Notes: a model not told the origin generated them from the sequence alone. 64,000 nucleotides of DNA from Alkalicoccobacillus porphyridii (GCF_007293315.1 NZ_VLXZ01000001.1:434001-498000); one strand, 5' to 3'; positions 35,297-47,458 are shown, numbered from the stretch's first letter. Numbers and translations: made by a program.

Positions 35297-36313
35297 TTAC
35301 CGTTTTCGTCTATTCCATCTAAATCGCCAAAATTCTTTCTTGAAAAATGCCAAAAAATTACCTAAACCTCGAAAGAAATGTAAACAGAAAAACGTACAAA
35401 CAGTAGGAATTAAATACTTAACTCCTTGCTGTTTAACTAACCCGACACTCGCTATCGTTGCAGCGGTAAAATAAAGAAAGATTACAACCCCGAGTACCCA
35501 CCTAAATGGGGAAAAGAAAAAAGAACCCAATAATACTAGTAAACCCATTAAAAAAGCTATCAGAGGAGCTTTATGTCTATTCCGTAAGCTTCCCTTAACA
35601 GATTGATCAGCAATAATGTTCCATGTTCCGTCACCTAATGATTTTTTAATAACTCCCTTTAGAGTGGGACGAACATAATAAGTCGATTTTATGGAGGTAG
35701 ACATATAAAATTGCATTCCCTTGTCTTTCATTCGTTTATGAAATTCAATGTCCTCATTTCGCTTAAGGCCTTCTGTAAAGTAGCCAACTTCATCAAACAC
35801 CTTACGTTTATACGCTCCATAAGGAACAGTATCAACAAAACCTTCCCATATTCCAGTTGTCGTACGAAATTTAGAATTTCCAACACCAAATTGATGGGAG
35901 AAGACATATTGATTAATTGTTCCTTGAAAACCCGAACCTTTTGACTCAATGATACCTCCAACACAATCTACCTCTGGATGCTTTTCAAGAAGCTCTAAGT
36001 ATTTCTCCAGGAAATCCTTTGGAATAGAAGTATGGCCATCCACACGCATGATGTAATCACCGCGAGCCTCTTTAATTCCAATATTCCATCCTGGAGGTAA
36101 CGTTTGCTTAGGATTTGTCAGCAATTTAACCGTTTGAGAATGACTTTCCAAATAAAGTTTCACCTTTTTTACTGTGGTGTCAGTGGACATTCCATCAACA
36201 ACAATGATCTCATACAACTGCTTCTCTATGGTTTGATTCAGTAAATCCTCCAACAGCCTAGCAATATAATTCTCTTCATTTTTAGTTACAATTAGCACAC
36301 TGAGTTTTACCAA
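35297..36313 (-). CDS. Membrane-associated glycosyltransferase family 2
   Basis: 338 residues. GT2 domain in the first 230 residues: VKLSVLIVTKNEENYIARLLEDL, VVDGMSTDTT, and MRVDGHTS (a DxD variant, DGH) near 105. The C-terminal 100 residues contain two or three membrane segments (LIAFLMGLLVLLGSFFF, WVLGVVIFLYF). The start is probably TTG 36313, nine bases after AAGGAG; a GTG at 36337 in the same frame has no ribosome binding site. It lies between the GgaB-like genes and tagGH in the same transcription direction, so a role in polymer sugar addition is likely. Substrate unknown. Confidence 0.83.
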   Translation of the reverse strand: MVKLSVLIVTKNEENYIARLLEDLLNQTIEKQLYEIIVVDGMSTDTTVKKVKLYLESHSQTVKLLTNPKQTLPPGWNIGIKEARGDYIMRVDGHTSIPKDFLEKYLELLEKHPEVDCVGGIIESKGSGFQGTINQYVFSHQFGVGNSKFRTTTGIWEGFVDTVPYGAYKRKVFDEVGYFTEGLKRNEDIEFHKRMKDKGMQFYMSTSIKSTYYVRPTLKGVIKKSLGDGTWNIIADQSVKGSLRNRHKAPLIAFLMGLLVLLGSFFFSPFRWVLGVVIFLYFTAATIASVGLVKQQGVKYLIPTVCTFFCLHFFRGLGNFLAFFKKEFWRFRWNRRKR

Positions 36314-36349
36314 TGCATTTTTCTCCTTTTTAGCCACGCAACGCCATAG

Positions 36350-39058
36350 TTAAAGCTTCATGATTTCCTTGTGAACCCTCTCACTGTTATTCTGATCGGT
36401 ATATGGGTAGAAATTTTCGACTCTTTCTTGGTACTTTTGTGACATTAAACAATCATTTTCTAATAGATGTATCACACTTGATACCAGAGCTTCATGACTT
36501 GTAACGATATCGCCAAATCCCATTTCATCATATGAAAAATAACCCGACTCATTATCCCAGTTACCTGTATCAAAATGATAATACAGCATAGGTTTTTTCA
36601 TATAGGCAAAATCAAAATAGACAGATGAATAGTCAGTAATAAGCAGGTTCCCTTTTGTTAAGATCGATGAATAACTCTCTTCATAAGGAGCTAAAGTAAC
36701 ATTCTCTAAATTGAAGTCCACTAGCTGCTGTCTGATGGACGGGTGTGGTACAAAAACAAGCTCATAACCGTTTGCCCTCGCATAACTAATAACTGTTGGA
36801 TCGTTGAGAAATTGATTCCACCTCTTGAAGTAGTCCGATTCTTTAAATGTTTCACTGTAAGGTCTCGCGTTAATTTTGTTGGAGAATTCATTGATAAGAT
36901 GTTGTCTCCAAGTAGGCATAACTAAAATTTTCTTCTTTACACTTGAAGATGTATCAGTTAATCGATCAAACCTTGGTAATCCCGTTAATTTAACTTGTTT
37001 GTCAGTGAAAGAATAGTTTCCGCCTACAATCGAGTCATACTCTAATTTGGCAGACGTAACAAACAGTTTAAAGTTTTTATCATAGCGCTTAAGCCAATTA
37101 GACATATCATCTTTAATAATTCCATGCTGTAAAAAGACAAACTTATATTCTTTTAGGTCTTTAAAATAATTTTCTGTCCCGGTAAAAGGCTGATAGATAA
37201 ATCGATCACAGTGAGTAGAGATCAATTTATCTGCTAACAAGAATAAAAATTTATGCTTAGCCGTTTTATAGCCTATAGGATTAAATTCTTTTTGAAGCCG
37301 AGTAAAGTCCGGAGATTGTTTATCAAGAATAAAATAATTCTTAACATTCGTTTCTTTAAGTCCGTTGACGTACCTCATAAGAACTTCAGCGCTATCGTCT
37401 GCTTTATCAATTCGATCCATATATAAATGAATCGAGTGTTTTTTGTTACGCTTGATGGTTCTAATCAAAATTCTTGTTCTAGATATTTTGTTGTAGTTCT
37501 TAATCTTGTTTTTCTTCATTTCTTTTTTTATGGCTAGTTCTCGCTTCATCATATTTTGATACGTATACGGAAGGATTTCAAACTGTTTGTTTGTATGATT
37601 AAATCCAATCATGTACTGGTTATTAGCGACGATATAAGAATTTGTTAATTGATGCGATAACCTAGCTGAAGGGGAGAATTTTAAGTCTGCACGCGATTGT
37701 ATACCTTCAACTTCTAATATAACTTGTATACTTGTATTGTTTTTTATCTTTTCAAATGGTATCTCGAATTCAAAACCTTTGAATGTATAAATAACCTCTC
37801 CTACCAAAAAACGATTCTCTAATGGAAATGGGAATTCTTGTGGTAGATATATTTCATTGTTAGAATCCGTTATAAAGACTTTCATATTTTCCTGTGGAAG
37901 TAGGGAGCCAACTCTTCCAACGACCTTCAAATTACCCTCTTCAATTTCACACAAGTCGATATTTAAATGTCTCTGAGTGAGAGAATCGACAACCTGATCA
38001 TTATGATCAATGACCATTAAATCTTTAAAGCCCTCTGAATTGTTTAGTACCTTAGTACTGTAAAATCCTTTTCTTACATCAAACTTTCCTTTGGTCTGCT
38101 TCATTGTACAAACTGCATGTTTCTGGTACCAATTTAAATACCTCTGACCCACGATGACATCTTCATCAATGTACTGCAGAATGTCAATTATTTTAGAATA
38201 GAATTCATCAAGATCTGGCTTAAGAACCTCGGGAGTTTCTTTAGATCTTAGCCGCCACTGCAAATCATACATTATGACATTTTGAACATATTTAGGAACA
38301 TACCCATATAATTGATTGTATTTTTCTAATTTAGTAAGCAAGTACTTACCAAAGAAAGGCAAATAATAATCATAAGACTCTTTACTTGATTGCAAGGCAG
38401 ATGTACCTGCTACTCTCGCTCTATAATTATATTTAGTAGTATTTAAAACACCGTAACGCTTTTTTTTCATAACAATATCTATTAAGAGAGAGGCATCTTC
38501 TCCAAATTTTTGGCCTGGAGTGAATCTTAAATCTCCAAGACCCTCTGTACGATGAATAAATGTCGATCCAGATTGCATTACAAACTTATCCGGCTCTAAT
38601 GTAACATCAATAATCCTTGATTCTTTAAACTTATAATGGAGCATGTGCGGACCCTGTTTGCCTTCAAAATAAATTAACGGAATGGCCACTACATCAATGT
38701 CTTCCCCATGTTCATTTAAGAAACCCCATACTTTTTCTAGGGTATCCTCATCAAAATAATCATCAGAATCAAGAAAGTTTATATACGTTCCTGTAGCTAG
38801 CTCAATTCCTGTATTACGTGCCACACTAACACCTTGGTTTTTTTGTTTAGTATAGATTATATTTTGCGGATATTGTTTTGAATATCGTTCACAAATCGCT
38901 TCGCTATTATCTGGACTTTCATCATTCACTAGTATTAGTTGAACATGCTCTTCAAACCCTATTGTCTGATTTATTAAACTATTAATCGCCTCTTCAAGAT
39001 AATCTTCTACGTTATATACAGGCATTACAACGGAAAATAAAAATCTTTGTTGTTCCAT
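36350..39058 (-). CDS. GgaB-like GT2 + TagF polymerase (copy 1)
   Basis: 902 residues. N-terminal GT2 domain (about 8-230): FSVVMPVYNVEDYLEEAI, VNDESPDNS, and NFLDSDDYFDE near 95. A middle region of about 300 residues links to the C-terminal TagF-type domain (about 580-902): FVFLQHGIIKDDMSNW, VMPTWRQHL, FVPHPSIRQQ, and ITDYSSVYFDFAYMKKP. Size and order match GgaB of B. subtilis, which builds the galactosamine-containing minor teichoic acid. Strongly similar along its whole length to the next gene. ATG 39058. It probably makes a polymer with sugar and phosphate in the backbone; precise donor not determinable. Confidence 0.87.
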   Translation of the reverse strand: MEQQRFLFSVVMPVYNVEDYLEEAINSLINQTIGFEEHVQLILVNDESPDNSEAICERYSKQYPQNIIYTKQKNQGVSVARNTGIELATGTYINFLDSDDYFDEDTLEKVWGFLNEHGEDIDVVAIPLIYFEGKQGPHMLHYKFKESRIIDVTLEPDKFVMQSGSTFIHRTEGLGDLRFTPGQKFGEDASLLIDIVMKKKRYGVLNTTKYNYRARVAGTSALQSSKESYDYYLPFFGKYLLTKLEKYNQLYGYVPKYVQNVIMYDLQWRLRSKETPEVLKPDLDEFYSKIIDILQYIDEDVIVGQRYLNWYQKHAVCTMKQTKGKFDVRKGFYSTKVLNNSEGFKDLMVIDHNDQVVDSLTQRHLNIDLCEIEEGNLKVVGRVGSLLPQENMKVFITDSNNEIYLPQEFPFPLENRFLVGEVIYTFKGFEFEIPFEKIKNNTSIQVILEVEGIQSRADLKFSPSARLSHQLTNSYIVANNQYMIGFNHTNKQFEILPYTYQNMMKRELAIKKEMKKNKIKNYNKISRTRILIRTIKRNKKHSIHLYMDRIDKADDSAEVLMRYVNGLKETNVKNYFILDKQSPDFTRLQKEFNPIGYKTAKHKFLFLLADKLISTHCDRFIYQPFTGTENYFKDLKEYKFVFLQHGIIKDDMSNWLKRYDKNFKLFVTSAKLEYDSIVGGNYSFTDKQVKLTGLPRFDRLTDTSSSVKKKILVMPTWRQHLINEFSNKINARPYSETFKESDYFKRWNQFLNDPTVISYARANGYELVFVPHPSIRQQLVDFNLENVTLAPYEESYSSILTKGNLLITDYSSVYFDFAYMKKPMLYYHFDTGNWDNESGYFSYDEMGFGDIVTSHEALVSSVIHLLENDCLMSQKYQERVENFYPYTDQNNSERVHKEIMKL

Positions 39059-39151
39059 GTCAGTCCATCCCTTTTTTATATCATTTCAAATGCAGAAAGA
39101 AGCAGACCTTTAGCCTACTTCTAACCACGACAACAATAGTAGAAATATGAT

Positions 39152-41887
39152 CTAATTATTGTCATTTGACAATCCCATTATTTCCTCGTATGCACGCTTA
39201 CTATTATTTTGATCCGTGTATTCGTAAAAAGAAGTCACACGGTCAAGATATTTTTCTTCCATGTTCGCCCCTTGTTCCAAAGTATTAATAATATCTGTAA
39301 CAAGAGTATTGTGGCTACCCGTTATCTCGCCAAAGCCCATTTCTCCATAAGAAAAATATCCATTTTCATTATCCCAATTTCCTTGGTCAAAGTGATAGTA
39401 GAAAACAGGCTTTTTCATATATGCAAAATCAAAATATACAGATGAGAAATCCGTCACAAGAATGCTACCTTTTTTCATAAGTGAAGAGTAACTTTCTTCA
39501 TAAGGAGCCACTTCAACCTTATCTAGTTGAAAGTCATCGAGTTGTTGTCTGATGGACGGGTGAGGGACAAAGATCATCTTATATCCCTGTTCTTTTAAAT
39601 ACGTATGAAGATTTTCATCATTAAAGAAATTATTCCACCTGATAAAATAATCAGAGTGCTTGAATTTGTCGCTATATGGACGACCATTAATACTATGAGA
39701 AAACTCTTCTACAATGTTCTGTCTCCATGTAGGCATAACTAAAACAATTTTTTCATCATTTTTTGATGTGTCAATTAACCGATCAAATCTTGGTAAACCA
39801 GTTAATTTAATTTCATTGCTTGTGTATCCATAATTCCCATTAATAATCGAATCATATTCTAATTTTGAAGAAGTGATAAATAAAGAAAAATTCTTGTCAT
39901 ATTTTTTTAACCAATGGGACATGTCATCTTTGGTAATGCCATGTTGTAAAAATACAAACTTATATTCTTTTAAATCTTTAAAGTAATTATCTGTACCGGT
40001 GTATGGTTGATAGATAAAACGATCACAGTGAGTTGAGATTAAATTGTCAGCAAGCAAAAAGAGCAATTTGTGAATATTACTTTTGTAACTAATTACTTTA
40101 AATTTATCTTTTAACCTGCTGTAATCTGCTGAGTCCTTATCTAAAACAAAGTAGTTTTTTTGTTTATCAGTGTTCTTATTTTGTTCAAAATAAGTCATTA
40201 ACACTTCTGCGCTATCATCGGCTTTATCAATTCGGTCCATAAAAAGGTTGATTGGCGTTTTCTTAAACATCTTTAAGATTCGAACGGCGATTCTCATACG
40301 TGAGATTTTTTTAAAGTTTTTTACTTTTTTTCGACCCATCTCCGCACGATATTTTCTTTCTTTTTTTAACATATTGCTCAAACTGTATTTTCCGATATCA
40401 AACCTATTCTTTTTATGATTATACCCAATCATACAGCTGTTGTTATAGACTATATACGAGTTTGTTATTTTGTTTGATAATCTAGTTGAAGGTGAAAATT
40501 TCAGTGAAACTTGATGAATAACATTCTCAACTTCTAGATAAACCTTAAGTGTACTTGTTTCTTGAATATCAGTAATTGGGAGTTCAAATTTAAAGCCATA
40601 AAATTTATAAATCACCGAGCCTGTCATGTAGCGATCTTCATTCGGAAAACTAAACCTTTCTGATTGATACATTCCACCCTTGGAATCCTCAATATATACT
40701 TTCATTGTGTCTTGAGGAAGTAGAGAACCTACTCGACCTAAAATTAATAATTTCCCATCCGTCACTTCAAATAAGTCTATTTCTGCAGATCTGCCATCTA
40801 GTTTATCTTTTATTGATCCTTGTTTATCAATGACAACTAGATCATCAACTCTCTGTTTACCTTTAATTAACATTCGTTTTTTTGTTTTATAATAGCTGTC
40901 TCCAAATACAAACCATTTGTTTGTGTCTTTCATTGTGCATAGGGCATGCTTTTGATACCAGTTCAGAAAATTTTGTTTCATAATGACATCTTTATCAATA
41001 AAATGTAACACTGCTAAAACAGCATCATAGTATTCATTCATTTTATCTTTAATAACTTCAGGTACTTCTTTTAGCCTTATTCTCCATTGAAGATCATACA
41101 TGATAACGTGCTGAACATATTTAGGTACCTCTCCATACACTTCAGCATAGTGCCTTAGTTTAGGCATAAAGAATTGCTCAAATATAGGAAAGTAGTTATC
41201 ATAAGATTCTTTACTGGATTGAAGTGCCGATGTTCCAGTTATTCTAAAACGATAATTATAGTTTGCATCGTGAATAACACCATATCTTTTTTTCTTCATG
41301 ACGATATCTGTCATTAAAGAAGCATCTTCCCCAAATTTCTGGCCTGGGTTTAGCCTTAATTCTCCAAGCCCATCCTCTCTTTTAAAGAAAGTAGATGCAC
41401 CAGACATTTGTATAAGATGTGGCTCTATCTCTACATCGATAACTCGAGTGTGCGAGAATTTATAATTCAACATGTGATTTCCAGTTTTCCCTTCAAAAAA
41501 GACAATGGGAATCGCTATTAAATCCACTTCATTCTTGTATTCATCAAAGAAAAGTTTTACTTTTTCAAGAACATCTAAATCTAATGTATCATCAGGATCT
41601 AGGAAATTTATATATTCCCCAGTAGCAAGATCCATCCCTCTGTTTCTAGCTACACTTACACCCTCGTTCTCTTTTTTAATATAGACCACGTTTTCGGGAT
41701 ATTCATCTGCATACTCCAAACAAATCTCTTCGCTATTGTCAGGGCTCCCATCATTAATGAGAATTAATTGAACATTATCTTCAAACCCAATTGTTTGGGA
41801 GATTATGCTATCTATAGCTTCTTTTAGATATTCTTCTACGTTATATATAGGCATGACGATGCTAAATAAATAATTTTTCTTTTGCAT
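39152..41887 (-). CDS. GgaB-like GT2 + TagF polymerase (copy 2)
   Basis: 911 residues with the same architecture as copy 1: GT2 (FSIVMPIYNVEEYLKEAI, INDGSPDNS, NFLDPDDTLDLD), middle region, and TagF-type C-terminus (FVFLQHGITKDDMSHW, VMPTWRQNI, FVPHPSIRQQ, VTDFSSVYFDFAYMKKP). Many blocks are identical between the copies and others are diverged, so the tandem duplication is old enough for different specificities. First gene of a minus-strand run that continues through copy 1, the GT2 gene and tagGH. ATG 41887 follows AAGGGGA. Only the DxD neighbour differs noticeably (DSDD in copy 1, DPDD here). Confidence 0.87.
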   Translation of the reverse strand: MQKKNYLFSIVMPIYNVEEYLKEAIDSIISQTIGFEDNVQLILINDGSPDNSEEICLEYADEYPENVVYIKKENEGVSVARNRGMDLATGEYINFLDPDDTLDLDVLEKVKLFFDEYKNEVDLIAIPIVFFEGKTGNHMLNYKFSHTRVIDVEIEPHLIQMSGASTFFKREDGLGELRLNPGQKFGEDASLMTDIVMKKKRYGVIHDANYNYRFRITGTSALQSSKESYDNYFPIFEQFFMPKLRHYAEVYGEVPKYVQHVIMYDLQWRIRLKEVPEVIKDKMNEYYDAVLAVLHFIDKDVIMKQNFLNWYQKHALCTMKDTNKWFVFGDSYYKTKKRMLIKGKQRVDDLVVIDKQGSIKDKLDGRSAEIDLFEVTDGKLLILGRVGSLLPQDTMKVYIEDSKGGMYQSERFSFPNEDRYMTGSVIYKFYGFKFELPITDIQETSTLKVYLEVENVIHQVSLKFSPSTRLSNKITNSYIVYNNSCMIGYNHKKNRFDIGKYSLSNMLKKERKYRAEMGRKKVKNFKKISRMRIAVRILKMFKKTPINLFMDRIDKADDSAEVLMTYFEQNKNTDKQKNYFVLDKDSADYSRLKDKFKVISYKSNIHKLLFLLADNLISTHCDRFIYQPYTGTDNYFKDLKEYKFVFLQHGITKDDMSHWLKKYDKNFSLFITSSKLEYDSIINGNYGYTSNEIKLTGLPRFDRLIDTSKNDEKIVLVMPTWRQNIVEEFSHSINGRPYSDKFKHSDYFIRWNNFFNDENLHTYLKEQGYKMIFVPHPSIRQQLDDFQLDKVEVAPYEESYSSLMKKGSILVTDFSSVYFDFAYMKKPVFYYHFDQGNWDNENGYFSYGEMGFGEITGSHNTLVTDIINTLEQGANMEEKYLDRVTSFYEYTDQNNSKRAYEEIMGLSNDNN

Positions 41888-42065
41888 AATCTATATTCCC
41901 CTTGCTTAATAATTGATTTCATTACTGGGTTCCGTAAAACATACCACATTTCATGCTATCATATTTTCTACCCTTAAACTATGCCATTTTTAACCTTATC
42001 TTTACGTTCTGTTTACATTTTTCTATTTTATTCGCTAAAAAAGTCGAAGAATTATCTAAAATTCC

Positions 42066-42094
42066 TTTTCAAACCAATATTCAAGTTATATAAT
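42066..42094 (+). promoter_or_regulatory. Candidate promoter of the SGNH-like gene
   Basis: TTTTCA (42066-42071) and TATAAT (42089-42094) with a 17-base spacer. Confidence 0.5.
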
Positions 42095-42152
42095 TACATA
42101 TTGTTAGCTTCATCTCGTTGACATATTTCTACATAGAGAGGAATGCATTCCC

Positions 42153-42923
42153 CTGAAGAATCTTGCTTTTATTTCTACAATTATTTTATCTTTTGTTCTT
42201 ATTATTTTTGGCTATATATCCTATCAAGATAAACTCGATCGACTTGCGAGTAGTGGGTCAGAATCTCCATCCACTCTAACGTCTCCAGAACAAACTGAGT
42301 CGGAAGGGTCTAATGAAGATGTAGAACAAGTTGATGGATTGTTAGGGCAAGTACTGAACAATTCTAATGCTGACACAATCAACATTACTTTTTTTGGCTC
42401 TGAAGCGGTGGACACAAGTGAAGATGGAACTCTGACATGGCCGCAACTTCTTGAGGAGGAGCTTGAGCTTGATACAATTCAAGTGGAAACAAACGTAATA
42501 ACCGTTGGTAAAAAATCAACTAGAGATGTGTTAGATTCATCTGAATTAGATTTGTTATTAGAATCTGAGGCAGATATAGTCTTTGTTGAATCATTAACAT
42601 TAAATGATAATAGTTTTGCTCTTCCTATTGAAGAGTCGGAAGAGAATTTAACATATATTTTAGAAGAATTGACTGACGTTTCTCCTCAATCAGAGATTAT
42701 TTTGTTACCTTCAAATCCAGTTCCGACCCCTAATTATTATCAGCGACAAATTGATTCTCTAAATGACTTTGGTGAAGAAACCTTTGTGAATTATGCTAAC
42801 CACTGGAATGAGTGGCCTAACTTTACGATCGAAGACCTTGATGGTTATGTTGAGAAGGGAATCCCCACTGAAGAAGGTCACCAGCTTTTAGCAGACTACA
42901 TGATGAACTTCATTACCGAATAA
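42153..42923 (+). CDS. Membrane-anchored SGNH hydrolase-like protein with unclear start
   Basis: About 256 residues from a CTG at 42153; an N-terminal hydrophobic anchor (FISTIILSFVLIIFGYI) is followed by an acidic linker and an SGNH-like domain. Block I reads ITFFGSEAVDTSEDG.. WPQLLEEEL, where the usual GDS is GSE; a block III-like LNDN is present; block V keeps GH (PTEEGHQLLADYM) but not the usual DxxH. So the catalytic triad looks degenerate. The only ATG near the ribosome binding site (42143) is one frame off; removing one C from CCCC at 42150-42153 would join it. No ATG starts the correct frame. It could be a frameshift, a sequencing error or a rare start. Confidence 0.72.
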   Translation: MKNLAFISTIILSFVLIIFGYISYQDKLDRLASSGSESPSTLTSPEQTESEGSNEDVEQVDGLLGQVLNNSNADTINITFFGSEAVDTSEDGTLTWPQLLEEELELDTIQVETNVITVGKKSTRDVLDSSELDLLLESEADIVFVESLTLNDNSFALPIEESEENLTYILEELTDVSPQSEIILLPSNPVPTPNYYQRQIDSLNDFGEETFVNYANHWNEWPNFTIEDLDGYVEKGIPTEEGHQLLADYMMNFITE

Positions 42924-42952
42924 AAAAGAAGCCCGAATCGGGCTTCTTTTTT
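42922..42952 (+). terminator. Intrinsic terminator of the SGNH-like gene
   Basis: AAAAGAAGCCCGA pairs with TCGGGCTTCTTTT; a long perfect stem followed by T. Confidence 0.88.
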
Positions 42953-43119
42953 ATTCTTAAACGATCAAGATATAGTCTAACTAAACCTTCGATCTTATTT
43001 TTATTTTAAAGAATCAATTTTCAGCCTAATGCGTTAATTTTTTCGCAAAAAATACTTGTCCACATGACCAAAAGCGGGGGCGACGCGTTTTTTGTCGTTT
43101 ATGCACAACCTGTGGGTAA

Positions 43120-43135
43120 TATCTATATATTGATT
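43120..43135. promoter_or_regulatory. NrdR box 1
   Basis: The core CTATATATTG (43123-43132) matches the CWATATATWG centre of the NrdR consensus fully. Confidence 0.75.
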
Positions 43136-43158
43136 TTTGTATGTTTATCTTATACTAT
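43130..43158 (+). promoter_or_regulatory. Promoter of the nrd operon overlapping the NrdR boxes
   Basis: TTGATT (43130-43135) with TATACT at 43151-43156 (15-base spacer) or TACTAT at 43153-43158 (17-base spacer). Both elements overlap NrdR boxes, so bound NrdR would block RNA polymerase. Confidence 0.5.
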
Positions 43159-43167
43159 ATGTGGTAT
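43152..43167. promoter_or_regulatory. NrdR box 2
   Basis: The core CTATATGTGG (43155-43164) has two mismatches to the consensus. It starts 32 bases after box 1, about three helical turns, the usual spacing for paired NrdR sites. Confidence 0.7.
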
Positions 43168-43203
43168 AGTTCATGTACATAAGATTAAGAACAAGGAACG
43201 TGA

Positions 43204-45670
<2,467 letters not shown>

Positions 45671-45706
45671 TTAGCACGAAACCAACCATTGTTACTTTTG
45701 GACATT

Positions 45707-45729
45707 AGCCCCCTCCTGTGATGGGGGCT
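45707..45729 (+). other. Hairpin between nrdE and nrdF
   Basis: AGCCCCC pairs with GGGGGCT, loop of 9 bases, with GACA/TGTC extending it. No T run follows, so it is more likely an mRNA stabiliser or processing site than a full terminator; it may set the NrdE:NrdF ratio. Confidence 0.5.
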
Positions 45730-45766
45730 TGTCTATGAAAGTTGCGACAAAAGGAGACACAAAATC

Positions 45767-46753
45767 ATGGATAGAGTATTTGACGCAGCGAACTGGTCTA
45801 AGCATGAAGATGATTTCACGCAGATGTTTTATAACCAGAATGTTAAGCAATTCTGGCTCCCAGAGGAAGTTGCCTTAAATGGTGACCTACTTACGTGGAA
45901 GTATCTTGATGATGCTGAAAAGGATGCCTATATGAAGGTGCTTGCTGGTCTAACATTGCTAGATACGGAGCAAGGAAATACGGGTATGCCTATTATTGCA
46001 GACCATGTAGAAGGCCATCAGCGAAAAGCCGTACTAAACTTTATGGCGATGATGGAAAATGCAGTTCACGCAAAATCCTATAGTAATATCTTTATGACAC
46101 TAGCCCCTACCGAAACCATTAATGAGGCATTTGATTGGGTGAAGGAAAATCGCTTTTTACAAAATAAAGCTAAAATAATCGTAGGTCTCTACGAAGATAT
46201 TAAAAAGAATGACGATATCTCCTTATATAAAGGCATGGTCGCTTCTGTTTATCTTGAGAGCTTTCTTTTCTACAGTGGCTTCTACTACCCACTTTATTTC
46301 TATGGACAAGGTAAGCTTATGCAAAGCGGAGAGATTATCAACCTTATCCTTCGTGACGAAGCCATTCATGGTGTATACATAGGTCTACTGGCACAAGAAA
46401 TTTATAAAAAACAAACGCCTGAGACGCAGCTTGAACTTCAAGCCTTCTCCATTGATCTATTAAAAAAGCTCTATGAAAATGAGCTTGCTTACACGGAGGA
46501 TGTGTACGACCAGGTTGAGCTATCGTATGATGTGAAGAAGTTCATACGCTATAACGCGAACAAAGCATTAATGAATCTCGGCTTTGACGGCTACTTTGAA
46601 GAGGAAGAAATTAATCCAATTATTCTTAATGGATTAAACACAAAAACAAAGTCACATGACTTTTTCTCCATGAAGGGGAACGGTTATAAAAAAGCAACCG
46701 TTGAACCAGTAAGAGATGACGACTTTATTTTCGAAACGCAAGAGCAGGCCTAG
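45767..46753 (+). CDS. nrdF: Class Ib ribonucleoside-diphosphate reductase small subunit
   Basis: Radical-bearing subunit, 328 residues. Metal ligands Asp66 (LLDTEQGN), Glu97 and His101 ([11 protein letters not shown]), Glu164 (YLESFLF), Glu198 and His201 (LRDEAIHG) are all in place; the radical tyrosine is Tyr105. Start ATG 45767 after AAAGGAGA. Separated from nrdE by 96 bases containing a hairpin. Works with NrdE and is activated by NrdI. Confidence 0.97.
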   Translation: MDRVFDAANWSKHEDDFTQMFYNQNVKQFWLPEEVALNGDLLTWKYLDDAEKDAYMKVLAGLTLLDTEQGNTGMPIIADHVEGHQRKAVLNFMAMMENAVHAKSYSNIFMTLAPTETINEAFDWVKENRFLQNKAKIIVGLYEDIKKNDDISLYKGMVASVYLESFLFYSGFYYPLYFYGQGKLMQSGEIINLILRDEAIHGVYIGLLAQEIYKKQTPETQLELQAFSIDLLKKLYENELAYTEDVYDQVELSYDVKKFIRYNANKALMNLGFDGYFEEEEINPIILNGLNTKTKSHDFFSMKGNGYKKATVEPVRDDDFIFETQEQA

Positions 46754-46801
46754 GCCTCTCCTGCGTTTTACCTTTGTTATACATAGAAAGGACGTTGAAT
46801 A

Positions 46802-47425
46802 ATGGGAAAGATGGACGAGCAAATATTAGTAGCACCACGAGAATTAGTGTTTCAAGCTGAAACCCTTACCTTTCAAGGTCTTCTTGGAGAACAATCACAA
46901 ACGGAAGCCATTATGAACCAACTAAAGCAAACCTACCGGGAAATGCGACGTGGCGATGCCGAGGAAGATCCAAGCTTTAAGCAACCAATCCCCTACGTTG
47001 TCATTCGACGTGGTTCAGAGTTTTTTGCCTATGAGCGTTTAGCTGGGGGCGGAGAATCTAGATTACATAATAAGCTGTCCTTAGGATTCGGTGGCCATAT
47101 GAACCATATTGAAGCAGACAGCTTTGATGACGTGCTACGTATCAACACAGACCGAGAGTTAAACGAAGAATTACATCTGGCTGAGGCGGACAAAGTATCT
47201 ATTCAAACGATAGGCTTAATCAACGATGATGAATCTGAAGTAGGTCGTGTACATATTGGGATCCTCTCAGTGCTTGATGTAACAGAAGGCGCTGAGGTAA
47301 AAGTAAAAGAGACCGAGCAAATTGCCGGTTACTGGATGAGCCTTGATCAGTTAAAAGCAAAAGACAAGTATGACCGGATGGAAACCTGGTCTCAGTTTGT
47401 GGTGGATCTTTTAGCGAAGGAATAG
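46802..47425 (+). CDS. ymaB: YmaB-like Nudix-fold protein
   Basis: 207 residues. LSLGFGGHMN followed by RELNEELHL is a Nudix-type signature, though the spacing and glutamates differ from the classical box. B. subtilis has the same order nrdI-nrdE-nrdF-ymaB, where YmaB is in the operon and its role remains unclear. ATG 46802 with GAAAGGA upstream. Probably a phosphohydrolase of some nucleotide derivative, by fold and context only. Confidence 0.88.
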   Translation: MGKMDEQILVAPRELVFQAETLTFQGLLGEQSQTEAIMNQLKQTYREMRRGDAEEDPSFKQPIPYVVIRRGSEFFAYERLAGGGESRLHNKLSLGFGGHMNHIEADSFDDVLRINTDRELNEELHLAEADKVSIQTIGLINDDESEVGRVHIGILSVLDVTEGAEVKVKETEQIAGYWMSLDQLKAKDKYDRMETWSQFVVDLLAKE

Positions 47426-47458
47426 ATGTAAGTAAGAAATATTAAAAGGAGTGAATCA

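Noticed and set aside
45707-45729. nrdE-nrdF hairpin as a full terminator
   Set aside because: No T run follows and nrdF must be co-transcribed in the operon.
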